This document shows, one piece after another, positions 1-6,685 of a stretch of 8,267 nucleotides of DNA. The translations under genes and the position numbers were made by a program. The stretch comes from Candidatus Zixiibacteriota bacterium (lineage in GTDB: Bacteria; Zixibacteria; MSB-5A5; GN15; JAAZOE01). The stretch spans positions 1 to 8,267 of the forward strand of contig JAQVRW010000119.1 in NCBI GenBank assembly GCA_028700875.1. Reading direction: 5' to 3'. A model generated the notes under the pieces. The model searched no databases. It was not told where the DNA came from and was given only the letters and a program-made list of their open reading frames with translations. Within the stretch, counting starts at the first letter, position 1; each line of letters starts with the position of its first letter.

Positions 1-1079
1 AAAACCCATCATCACCCCGTCCAATTGAACATCTGGGCCTTTCTGGTGATTGTGATGTCCATTGCCATCGACGCCACCAGGGTACGGGTGCTTCGCCGCG
101 TGGCCAAAAATACAGCAGCCAGGCCCTGGCCGCCGATGCCCTCCATTTTTCCTCCGATATCTATGTCTCGATCGTCGTCCTGATCGGACTGGCCGCCGTT
201 AAACTCGGGGTTCCGATTGCCGACCCGTTGGCCTCGTTGCTCGTCTCGATGTTCATCATCTACACCGCCTTCCGCCTCGGCAAACGGTCGGTCGATGTCC
301 TGCTGGACCGCGCCCCCGCCGATGCCGAAGGGACTATCCGCGACACGATCAGGCAGTTCCCGGAGATTCTCGGAATCGACAAGATTCGCCTGCGCAGCGA
401 TGGCCGGATGACCTTCGGGGAATTGACGCTCAAGGTCGACCGGGCATTGTCGTTCGGACGAGCCGATACGCTCGGCGACCAACTGAAAAATATTCTGCAT
501 GAGCGGCTCCCGTCGACCGATGTCACCTTCACGCTCACCCCCGCCTCGACCGAATCGGAGAAGATCGCCGACACCGTCCGCTTCGTGGTCTCGTCGTTCA
601 ACCTGTCCCTGCATCATCTGATCATCAACGAGACCGACCAGGGCCCCTTCGTCTCGATGCATATCGAGATGCCGGGTGAGATCACGCTGGACGAGGCGCA
701 CGCCCGCGCCTCGGAGGTCTCGCGCAAACTGCATCAGGTGAACGATAAGATCGTGAAAGTGGTCATCCATACCGAGCCGTACGGCCTGCCGGGCGGCGGG
801 CACGGCGGCGAATTCGCGGACTTGAACGAACTGCGTGGCCGAATCAAGCAGATAGTCGAATCATTCCCCGGCGTCAACGACTGCCATAATATTATTTTGA
901 CGCCGTTGGCCAATGGCCTGGCCTTGTCGGCGGACATGCGGATGGATGGCTCGTATTCGCTGGGCCAGTCGCATCAGACTTCGGAACAGGTGGAGAAGAA
1001 ACTTCGCGTGGAGATCGCCGATTTGGCTTCGATCACATTGCACCTGGAGCCTCTCGCCCCCCCTCCCCCCGCGTGGTAA
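1..1079 (+). CDS. Cation diffusion facilitator (CDF) metal transporter, C-terminal part, frameshifted
   Basis: This is the end of an inner-membrane efflux protein of the CDF family, which exports divalent metals such as Zn, Fe or Mn in exchange for protons. The 5' end lies outside the window. Bases 1-110 read in frame 1 (TM4 region, LNIWAFLVIVMSIAID, then RVLRRVAK). From 111 the protein continues in frame 3 (YSSQALAADALHFSSDIYVS), so one A appears to be missing from the A-run at 106-110. TM5 carries the family HxxxD metal site in ALHFSSD. TM6 follows (DPLASLLVSMFIIYTAF, about 222-273). The tail is long and holds three successive dimerisation-like domains of roughly 75 residues (about 318-542, 549-779 and 816-1052), where most CDF proteins have one. 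The protein ends in a proline-rich stretch and TAA. The family call is firm; the metal is unknown. The frameshift may be an assembly error or a real pseudogene. Confidence 0.85.
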   Translation, partial: NPSSPRPIEHLGLSGDCDVHCHRRHQGTGASPRGQKYSSQALAADALHFSSDIYVSIVVLIGLAAVKLGVPIADPLASLLVSMFIIYTAFRLGKRSVDVLLDRAPADAEGTIRDTIRQFPEILGIDKIRLRSDGRMTFGELTLKVDRALSFGRADTLGDQLKNILHERLPSTDVTFTLTPASTESEKIADTVRFVVSSFNLSLHHLIINETDQGPFVSMHIEMPGEITLDEAHARASEVSRKLHQVNDKIVKVVIHTEPYGLPGGGHGGEFADLNELRGRIKQIVESFPGVNDCHNIILTPLANGLALSADMRMDGSYSLGQSHQTSEQVEKKLRVEIADLASITLHLEPLAPPPPAW

Positions 1080-1087
1080 TTGTATTG

Positions 1088-1114
1088 TTGTAGGGGCGAG
1101 TGGGTACTCGCCCA
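1088..1114 (+). repeat. TTGTAGGGG-headed palindromic (REP-like) unit 1
   Basis: The head TTGTAGGGGC runs into a hairpin whose 7-bp stem is GGGCGAG/CTCGCCC around a TGGGTA loop. All 27 bases recur perfectly in inverted orientation at 6597-6623, beyond the restriction operon. It lies 8 bases after the transporter stop, so it could also stabilise or end that transcript, but no T-run follows. Confidence 0.8.
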
Positions 1115-1139
1115 TTCCTGTCTTTCATTAACGATATTC

Positions 1140-1165
1140 TTGTAGGGGCGTGCGGCTGCGCGCCC
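1140..1165 (+). repeat. TTGTAGGGG-headed palindromic (REP-like) unit 2
   Basis: The same head (TTGTAGGGGCG) is followed by a different hairpin body: GGGCGTGC pairs with GCGCGCCC (8 bp, one G-U) around GGCT. It lies 26 bases after unit 1 in the same orientation. Conservation of the head together with a variable but still self-complementary body is typical of REP-type elements. Confidence 0.7.
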
Positions 1166-1334
1166 GCGTTCGATGCGCGTCCCGCCGTGGCGGGTGCTCC
1201 TGACTATTCTCTCTTCCCCGCCCCGTGCTCCTGACTGCTTCTGTACTGAGCGTCCTGCCGCTTGCGGTTATGATTTTGTGGTAGGCGCGCGCGGCTTCTC
1301 GCCCGACTTATTTACAAGTCCTGTGCTTGGGTGC

Positions 1335-1353
1335 CCCGGCCCTCCGGGCCGGG
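1335..1353. repeat. GC-rich hairpin resembling the 6646-6664 repeat body
   Basis: CCCGGCCC pairs with GGGCCGGG around TCC. The unit at 6646-6664 uses the same 8-bp arms in the opposite order around TTT, which suggests a common source. There is no T-run, so it is not a typical terminator. Confidence 0.5.
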
Positions 1354-1383
1354 ATTTCTGCGCGGCCTGCCCGCGGTGGGTGG

Positions 1384-1403
1384 CGCACCCCTTCAGGGGT
1401 GCG
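1384..1403. repeat. Perfect 8-bp GC-rich hairpin
   Basis: CGCACCCC pairs with GGGGTGCG around a TTCA tetraloop. It is probably another dispersed palindromic element of the spacer. No T-tract follows it directly. Confidence 0.45.
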
Positions 1404-1469
1404 AACCGACTATCGCCCCCCGCCTTAAACGGGACGGTCGACAGATCGGAAAAAGGAATTGGCCCGGTC

Positions 1470-1498
1470 TTGCTTTTTTGGGGGCGAACATTTATACT
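1470..1498 (+). promoter_or_regulatory. Putative sigma-70-type promoter of the restriction-modification operon
   Basis: A TATACT box at 1493-1498 matches the -10 consensus at five of six bases. TTGCTT at 1470-1475, 17 bases upstream, is a weaker -35. Transcription would start near 1505, leaving a leader of about 37 bases before the first ATG. The position at the upstream edge of the AT-rich operon supports the call. Confidence 0.45.
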
Positions 1499-1526
1499 GT
1501 TGTATTCCTAAATTGGGTCGCCACAA

Positions 1527-1533
1527 GGGGAGG
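1527..1533 (+). promoter_or_regulatory. Strong ribosome binding site of the mod N-terminal frame
   Basis: GGGGAGG lies 8 bases before the ATG at 1542. It is much better than anything in front of the ATG at 1806, so ribosomes are expected to load here. This supports 1542 as the original start of the methyltransferase. Confidence 0.75.
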
Positions 1534-1541
1534 AAATCGGC

Positions 1542-1805
1542 ATGATAGCGGATCAAAGGCAGGCATTAATAAAATTGCTTGAGCAGGGGAAAGAAATATC
1601 CCCCGAATGGGCAAAGATTATTTTCCCCCCAGAGAAACGGGAATACGAACTCATATATCATGGCAAAGACCGAGAGGAAGACATCCTCGCGGATACATTG
1701 GCCGTCCCGCTTCAACCTGTGCGGACTTTTGGACGAAATGGCATTGATTGGCATAATATGTTGATTTTCGGTGACAATCTCCAGGCCATGAAGACATTAC
1801 TATAA
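1542..1805 (+). CDS. Type III-like Mod methyltransferase, N-terminal fragment (87 aa)
   Basis: This short frame is the beginning of the DNA methyltransferase that continues in the same frame at 1806. Its sequence is what normally precedes the DPPF motif in this family: a helical start, then FPPEKREYELIYHGKDREED, then HNMLIFGDNLQAMKTLL. The FGDN segment is the conserved strand and turn (motif III region) of beta-class N6-adenine methyltransferases. The frame stops at TAA (1803-1805), directly followed by ATG AAA AAG. The next residues (NADGTPGARLVYIDPPF) join smoothly onto LQAMKTLL if the stop is read as one amino acid, so the break is a nonsense change and not a natural gene end. The start is backed by a strong Shine-Dalgarno site. 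On its own the peptide has no complete fold and is unlikely to act alone. Confidence 0.75.
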   Translation: MIADQRQALIKLLEQGKEISPEWAKIIFPPEKREYELIYHGKDREEDILADTLAVPLQPVRTFGRNGIDWHNMLIFGDNLQAMKTLL

Positions 1806-3614
1806 ATGAAAAAGAATGGTATACTGTGTAATGCTGACGGGACACCTGGCGCGAGACTTGTTTATATAGACCCGCCTTTTGGCACCGGTGATGAATACGC
1901 AATCACGGACGACGTACGCGCATATTCTGCCAAAATGCAGGGCGGCCGTTTTATTGAGTTCATGCGAAAGAGACTGATCCTCCTCCGTGAGCTGATGTCG
2001 GACGATGGTACGATTTACATTCGCATAGATTATCACTTTGGGCACCACATAAAACTCATCGCTGATGAAATATTCGGTTCCAACAACTTCCATAACGAGA
2101 TCATCATAAACCGCTTCAAGCGCCAATTGCGGGGGTTGACCTGTTATAATGTGGCAACTGATTCGCTCTTTTTCTATTCCAAATCAACCCGATTCCTTTT
2201 TCACGAGGTCATCCGCCCGCGGCTTTGTTCCTTTTGCGGCCAAGAGGTTGAGCCAAAGTGGTTGCCAATGTCCTCACCTGGTTTGCGCCATCCACCCGAA
2301 AGACGCATTTGCGGTAGACTCTTGCTCCCTCCGCGCGGCCGACACTGGACGTTCACGCAAGATAGAATAGACTTAATGGAGAAGGAAGGCCGAATCCGGA
2401 TTGATAACGAAGACCCCTGGACTGACCTTGAGGGCACCCGCCATGCCGGCGTTCCAGAATACCTGCAGACTGAGGAATCACCCGCCGATTCAAATTGGAC
2501 CGATATCAAAGGTTATGTTCGTAGCGCCCGTTACCCAACTGAAAACCCTGAGGAACTACTCGCGCGCGTGCTCAATGCCTCTTCGGCCTCAGGTGATCTC
2601 GTTCTCGACGCTTTCGCGGGCTCTGGGACCACTTGTGCCGTTGCGGAGAAATTGGGCCGTCGCTGGGTGAATATCGATTGCGGTAAATTATCTATCTACA
2701 CGATCCAGAAACGGCTCCTTAATCTACGGCGCGACATCGGGAACAAAGGTCATAATATCACGCCAAAGCCTTTCACTCTATATAATGCGGGTCTCTACGA
2801 TTTTGCCAAGCTGCGTGAATTATCCTGGGATTCGTGGCGCTTTTTTGCCCTTCAGTTGTTCGGCTGTCGCGATGAAACGCACAAGGTCGGCGGTATTCAG
2901 TTTGACGGTTACCGCCAAGGCCAAAGCGTAATGGTTTTTGACCACATGGCTATCAAGCATAGAGGTGCCTGCATAACGGAAGAAACTATACAAGAAATCC
3001 ACCATGCCGTTGGGTCGAAGGTTGGAGGCAAAGTCTTTATTATCGCGCCTGCGTTGGCGTTTGACTTTCAGCAGGATTACATTGACTTGGACAAGGTCCG
3101 CTATTATGCCTTGCGAATTCCATACTCCATAATTCACGAGTTACACCGCCAAGAGTTCACTGCCCTCAAACAACCTTCCGACGAGAGTTCTGTCAACAAC
3201 ACTGTTGATGCCGTCGGCTTCGACTTCATAAGGACGCCGGAACTCAAATACAAAACCGGGATGGAGAAACAGGCTGGTGATCTTTTTGGCACCTGCTTTA
3301 TAAAAATTGAGACTTTCAAGAGCGATGCGGTCGTGCGTGAGCCTTATAAAAGGAAAGCGAATTTGGAAACCCTATCCATGGTAATGCTCGATTACGACTA
3401 TGATGAAGCCAACAAGGTTTTCGATCTTGACGCAGTCTACTATGCCGATTCTCTCGAAAAGGGAGACTGGAAAGTCCGTTTCCAAAGGGAAAAACTCGGC
3501 ACCATAATTATGGTTGTATTCCTTGACATTTACGGTAATGAAGCACGTGTATTGATTGATACAAAAGTATTCCGTAAACCCAGATTGAACCGCAAAAATG
3601 GACGTAAGAAATGA
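1806..3614 (+). CDS. Type III-like Mod DNA adenine methyltransferase, main fragment (602 aa)
   Basis: This is a site-specific DNA methyltransferase that would transfer a methyl group from AdoMet to a base (most likely adenine N6) and provide sequence recognition for Res. The catalytic motif IV is YIDPPF at residues 20-25. Motif I (AdoMet site) comes late, DAFAGSGTT at 268-276, then VNID at 288-291. That is the beta-class order, with the probable target-recognition region between them. A PPRGRHW block at 175-181 is typical of Mod relatives. A CSFCG pair at 141-145 with Cys169 might be a small metal knuckle, but only three cysteines are evident. The C-terminal 290 residues have no motif I can name. 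The ATG abuts the TAA of the upstream fragment and lacks a clear Shine-Dalgarno site, so expression would need reinitiation or readthrough. The end overlaps the next gene by ATGA. The function is confident; activity of the split form is doubtful. Confidence 0.85.
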   Translation: MKKNGILCNADGTPGARLVYIDPPFGTGDEYAITDDVRAYSAKMQGGRFIEFMRKRLILLRELMSDDGTIYIRIDYHFGHHIKLIADEIFGSNNFHNEIIINRFKRQLRGLTCYNVATDSLFFYSKSTRFLFHEVIRPRLCSFCGQEVEPKWLPMSSPGLRHPPERRICGRLLLPPRGRHWTFTQDRIDLMEKEGRIRIDNEDPWTDLEGTRHAGVPEYLQTEESPADSNWTDIKGYVRSARYPTENPEELLARVLNASSASGDLVLDAFAGSGTTCAVAEKLGRRWVNIDCGKLSIYTIQKRLLNLRRDIGNKGHNITPKPFTLYNAGLYDFAKLRELSWDSWRFFALQLFGCRDETHKVGGIQFDGYRQGQSVMVFDHMAIKHRGACITEETIQEIHHAVGSKVGGKVFIIAPALAFDFQQDYIDLDKVRYYALRIPYSIIHELHRQEFTALKQPSDESSVNNTVDAVGFDFIRTPELKYKTGMEKQAGDLFGTCFIKIETFKSDAVVREPYKRKANLETLSMVMLDYDYDEANKVFDLDAVYYADSLEKGDWKVRFQREKLGTIIMVVFLDIYGNEARVLIDTKVFRKPRLNRKNGRKK

Positions 3615-6172
3615 CAGCGACACTTGGCGATAGGCAGACTTATAGAAACGAAGATCTTGTCCTGCGTATTTCTCCCAAGGTCGATCCTTCGCTCTGGGAC
3701 GATGTTAAGTATGAAGCCTTTATTGACGAGCTATGCGGAGATAGGCAGTATCAAAAGGACGCCATATTTGCTGTTATGCGGTACCTCGCTGGGCGCAACT
3801 ATAATAATCTTATCGATTTGGCCAAGGAAAATTATAATGATAATGACGAGATTCAACGCCGCTACGGCTCATGGGCAAATATGGAACGCCACCTCCAGTT
3901 GCCTGGACAATTAGCGTGTTCAATTGATATGGCGACCGGCACAGGCAAGAGCTACGTGCTTTATGGCTTGGCCGTGATAATGCTTGCTGAGGGCCTTGTC
4001 GATCGGGTGCTTGTTCTTTGCCCATCCAACACCATCGAAGCGGGTTTGTCGGCAAAATTTAGGGACTTGGCGAGCAATTCCGATCTACGCGATCAATTGC
4101 CCGAAACCACAAGGGTGCACACCCCAAAGATCATTAACGCTTCCGAGAGCATAATTACAGGTTCCATATGCATAGAGAACTATCACGCGATTCTCAAGCA
4201 TACGAAATCATCCATTCGCGATAGCCTTATCGGCCACGGAGCCCGTGTAGCCGTTTTTAACGACGAGGCCCACCACGTCGTGAACGAGTCCGGCGCTAAT
4301 GTTAAAAGATGGAAGGAATTCCTTTTAAATCCTGAATACGGGTTTCATTATGTAGTTGGAGTCTCTGGAACCTGTTACGTCGATGATGAATATTTCGCTG
4401 ACGTGGTATACCGCTATTCATTGCGGCAGGCAATTGAGGAACAGTTCGTCAAGAAAGTAGAATATGTGGCGGAAATGCCACAAACCGATAACCCGGATGA
4501 GAAGTGGCAATTAATTTACAATCGCCATCAAGCTTGGAAAATACGTCTTAAGAAACATGGCATTCGCCCGTTGACTATCATAGTCACGAAGGATATCAAA
4601 ACCTGCAAACTGGTTGCCGAGGAATTGCAGGCTTTTCTACAGGAATGGGAGCAAATATCGCCTGATGACGCTAAAATCAAGGTCCTTCCGGTAAGCTCTG
4701 CACCGGAGCATCAACCAAATGTTGCTTTATTGAAGGCTGTCGACCGCCCCTCAAGCAAAATCGAATGGATTGTATCGGTTTCCATGTTAAATGAAGGTTG
4801 GGACGTGAAAAATGTTTTTCAAATTGTTCCTCATGAAGAACGCGCCTTTAATAGCAAGCTTCTAATTGCCCAAGTTCTTGGGCGCGGGTTACGTCGTCCG
4901 ACGGATTGGCGAGGTTCGGATCCTGTTGTCACGGTGTTTAATCATGACGCTTGGGCCGCTCGAATTCGCCATCTTGTCGACGAAATTCTGGAAATGGAAA
5001 ACCGGCTTACCTCTTCCGTAATCGAAAACTCCACTTACCATTTTGTCCTTCACAATCTGGACTATACGCGTGAAACAGACACAACCGATTTCGCCAAAAA
5101 GGGAGAATATCGTTTGCTCGAAGATGGGTACGTCGATTTACCTGACCAGGTGGAAATCGAAGACGTCACCATCGCATTTGAACAAGCTGTTACTGGCAAT
5201 CACTCGATATTTAAGACGAAAATCGAGCATAAAACATATTCTATTGACGAAGTTGCCGAGGATTTGTACAGGCATTTGCAAGCTATCGATATAGAATCCA
5301 AGGACGCCGAAAAGCCCGCAAACCGTACACAATACGCCATGAAGTTCCCTTTGGAACGTTGCCTTGAAATCGTAAAAGCCTCTGCCCAAAAGGCGCGAAT
5401 CAGAAGCGGTCGTATCACTGAAGAAAACCGACAAAAGATTCTCCAGGCCTTGGGCCCGCTCCGTCGCAAATTTGCAAAACGCGTCGTATACAAACTCACC
5501 CCCAAAGCCCTGTTGACTGTTAATACAAACCAACGTCAGGATGTCAGCGCAAGTGCCGCAGATATTCGCCGGGGCGTAAAGACGGTGTTTTTTACGCCTG
5601 ATTGTGCGAATACTATACCCGTTGAACAGCAGGAGTTCTTTGCTTGCGTGACGGACCATGACGGAGATTACCGTGCCGGTAGCGAAGAGGTTGCAAACGC
5701 CTATGATTTCAAGACTCCCTGTAATATGGCCATTGCCGATGCGGGACCGGAACGACGATTTATTCGTATACTCTGTGACCGGAATAACGCCACCCAAATC
5801 GACGGATGGTTGAAGAATTCGCCGCAACGGTTTTACGCTATTGAGTACGCCTGGAAAAAAGGCGAACACCCGAAACGAGGAGACTTCAGCCCTGATTTTT
5901 TCATTAAGAAGGCCAATGTTATTTACGTTATCGAAGTTAAGGAGGATGCCGAAATCTCTGATCCTTCTCCGGAAAACCAGAAAAAATTCGAGTACGCCCG
6001 CGATCATTTCATCCGGTTGAACGGATGGCTACAAAATGAAGGCATTCCCATCACTTATCAATTCAACTTTCTTACCCCCAAGGATTTTAACAAGTTTTTT
6101 ATTAAACTCCGTCAGGGTGACGTAATTGGCTTCCGGTCCGAATTGGATATTGTTCTTGGTAAACCGCTATAG
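3611..6172 (+). CDS. Type III-like restriction enzyme Res subunit (helicase plus nuclease, 853 aa)
   Basis: This is the ATP-dependent endonuclease subunit that works with Mod to cut unmethylated DNA. It has a superfamily 2 helicase core: Walker A MATGTGKS (107-114), DEAH box in NDEAHHV (217-223), motif III GVSGT (250-254), motif V region SMLNEGWDVKNV (391-402) and motif VI QVLGRGLRRP (421-430). The C-terminus carries a PD-(D/E)xK nuclease domain, with SPDF at 760-763 and EVK at 775-777, and Glu714 as a possible further acidic residue. All key residues are present and the frame is open throughout, with a length near the lower end for Res proteins. The start overlaps the mod stop (ATGA at 3611-3614), so translation is probably coupled. 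No nearby specificity subunit is seen, which fits type III and not type I. Res proteins of this kind need Mod for site recognition, so a dead Mod would leave this enzyme harmless. Confidence 0.9.
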   Translation: MTATLGDRQTYRNEDLVLRISPKVDPSLWDDVKYEAFIDELCGDRQYQKDAIFAVMRYLAGRNYNNLIDLAKENYNDNDEIQRRYGSWANMERHLQLPGQLACSIDMATGTGKSYVLYGLAVIMLAEGLVDRVLVLCPSNTIEAGLSAKFRDLASNSDLRDQLPETTRVHTPKIINASESIITGSICIENYHAILKHTKSSIRDSLIGHGARVAVFNDEAHHVVNESGANVKRWKEFLLNPEYGFHYVVGVSGTCYVDDEYFADVVYRYSLRQAIEEQFVKKVEYVAEMPQTDNPDEKWQLIYNRHQAWKIRLKKHGIRPLTIIVTKDIKTCKLVAEELQAFLQEWEQISPDDAKIKVLPVSSAPEHQPNVALLKAVDRPSSKIEWIVSVSMLNEGWDVKNVFQIVPHEERAFNSKLLIAQVLGRGLRRPTDWRGSDPVVTVFNHDAWAARIRHLVDEILEMENRLTSSVIENSTYHFVLHNLDYTRETDTTDFAKKGEYRLLEDGYVDLPDQVEIEDVTIAFEQAVTGNHSIFKTKIEHKTYSIDEVAEDLYRHLQAIDIESKDAEKPANRTQYAMKFPLERCLEIVKASAQKARIRSGRITEENRQKILQALGPLRRKFAKRVVYKLTPKALLTVNTNQRQDVSASAADIRRGVKTVFFTPDCANTIPVEQQEFFACVTDHDGDYRAGSEEVANAYDFKTPCNMAIADAGPERRFIRILCDRNNATQIDGWLKNSPQRFYAIEYAWKKGEHPKRGDFSPDFFIKKANVIYVIEVKEDAEISDPSPENQKKFEYARDHFIRLNGWLQNEGIPITYQFNFLTPKDFNKFFIKLRQGDVIGFRSELDIVLGKPL

Positions 6173-6276
6173 TACCCTCCCAAAATCAACACCGGTTTGA
6201 TGGTGAATACGAGGCCGCACCCCTTTATTAGATGAAACCATCAGGTTCTATCCGTCTAGGTATTGGGCAATGGTTT
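6173..6276. other. AT-richer spacer after the restriction operon
   Basis: No gene or clear terminator is seen directly after the res stop. Weak complementary arms CACC/GGTG near 6190-6206 have no T-tract. The operon transcript may run on to the hairpins at 6277-6345 or the terminator at 6569-6597. Confidence 0.4.
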
Positions 6277-6345
6277 GTCATGCTTGGCGAAGCGAAGCAT
6301 CTCGGCTCTTCATGGGCTGAGACCCTTCGCTTCGCTCAGGGTGAC
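6277..6345. repeat. Long imperfect inverted repeat of the 'FAQGDR' type
   Basis: Two 27-base arms (6277-6303 and 6319-6345) are inverted copies around a 15-base loop. Their core is the perfect 11-bp pair GCGAAGCGAAG (6287-6297) and CTTCGCTTCGC (6325-6335), and both outer ends match (GTCA/TGAC). This element, with GCGAAGCGAAG facing CTTCGCTTCGCTCAGGGTGA, is a familiar dispersed intergenic repeat in many environmental genomes. It often yields false ORFs containing RFAQGDR. Confidence 0.7.
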
Positions 6346-6528
6346 AGGCCGGCCCTTCAGAGTAAGAATAGCCGCAAAAAAGTATTACTTTGTATTACAA
6401 AATGGCCAAAAACACCAAAAATGACAAACCGAAACCATTTCCCGGCAAGTCAAAGCGCGCCATATTGTACCAACGAAAAAATCCCGCTTTTCGCCCTCAA
6501 ATCAGTATAAGAATGCCATCGTTTCGCA
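6346..6528. other. AT-richer spacer, no supported gene
   Basis: Between the two repeat elements lies A-rich DNA. A short frame from 6402 (MAKNTKNDKPKPFPGKSKRA) is lysine-rich, has no clear ribosome site and runs into the repeat at 6529. I therefore do not call a gene here. Confidence 0.4.
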
Positions 6529-6565
6529 CCCCTCTTCCCTTGGGAGAGGGGCCGGGGGTGAGGGA
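6529..6565. repeat. 'LTPGPSPKGRG' dispersed palindromic repeat
   Basis: CCCCTCTTCCC pairs with GGGAGAGGGG (one bulged T) around a two-base TT turn, followed by CCGGGGGTGAGGG. Read on the minus strand it translates as SLTPGPSPKGRG, a well-known false peptide from a repeat found in many bacterial phyla. Confidence 0.75.
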
Positions 6566-6568
6566 CAA

Positions 6569-6597
6569 AAAAGGCCGTTCGTCGCAACCGGCCTTTT
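6569..6597. terminator. Bidirectional intrinsic terminator
   Basis: AAAAGGCCG pairs perfectly with CGGCCTTTT around an 11-base loop. The A-tract on the left extends to six, giving T-runs on both strands. It can end rightward transcripts from the restriction operon and leftward transcripts from the aldolase gene. The right T-run joins directly onto the REP-like unit at 6597. Confidence 0.65.
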
Positions 6598-6623
6598 GGG
6601 CGAGTACCCACTCGCCCCTACAA
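6597..6623 (-). repeat. TTGTAGGGG-headed unit 3, inverted perfect copy of unit 1
   Basis: The reverse complement equals positions 1088-1114 over all 27 bases, including the GGGCGAG/CTCGCCC hairpin and TGGGTA loop. The two copies face each other across the restriction-modification operon. Confidence 0.85.
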
Positions 6624-6640
6624 TAAAATTGGCGACGTGG

Positions 6641-6664
6641 TGTAGGGGCCGGGTTTCCCGGCCC
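6641..6664 (+). repeat. TGTAGGGG-headed unit 4
   Basis: TGTAGGGG leads into a perfect 8-bp hairpin, GGGCCGGG/CCCGGCCC around TTT. The arms match those of the hairpin at 1335-1353 in swapped order. Confidence 0.7.
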
Positions 6665-6685
6665 GTTGTGCAGCGACAATGACGC

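Larger units (their letters stand above)
1166..1469. other. Repeat-rich spacer without a credible gene
   Basis: This GC-rich stretch shows no protein I recognise. It contains a 12-bp direct repeat GTGCTCCTGACT (1194-1205 and 1225-1236). It also has a perfect 8-bp hairpin CCCGGCCC/GGGCCGGG with a TCC loop (1335-1353), close in sequence to the hairpin at 6646-6664. Another perfect 8-bp hairpin, CGCACCCC/GGGGTGCG around TTCA, is at 1384-1403. A degenerate relative of the TTGTAGGGG units may start near 1279 (GTAGGCGCG). Open frames here are low-complexity by-products of the repeats. Confidence 0.6.

Noticed and set aside
106..113. Programmed -1 ribosomal frameshift at the A-run in the transporter gene
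   Set aside because: The context GCC AAA AAT is not a proper X XXY YYZ slippery heptamer, and I see no clear Shine-Dalgarno-like stimulator or pseudoknot. CDF genes are not known to use recoding, so a missing base is simpler.
12..803. Long minus-strand open frame opposite the transporter
   Set aside because: It is arginine- and glycine-rich and lies antisense to clear CDF sequence. It is a shadow frame of GC-rich coding DNA.
1173..1582. Two overlapping plus-strand frames in the spacer before mod
   Set aside because: They are rich in Pro, Arg, Gly and Cys, cross several hairpins and the promoter, and resemble no protein family.
5138..6007. 289-aa minus-strand open frame opposite res
   Set aside because: It is antisense to conserved Res sequence that includes the nuclease motifs. 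It has no ribosome site or recognisable domain.
1542..6172. A new defence system beyond type III restriction-modification
   Set aside because: Both proteins fit known Mod and Res architecture, and no extra effector or accessory gene lies in the operon.
6232..6626. Two small plus-strand frames after res
   Set aside because: Their sequences contain the false peptides of dispersed repeats (GEAKHL, RFAQGDR, PLPLGEGPGV). They have no convincing start signal.
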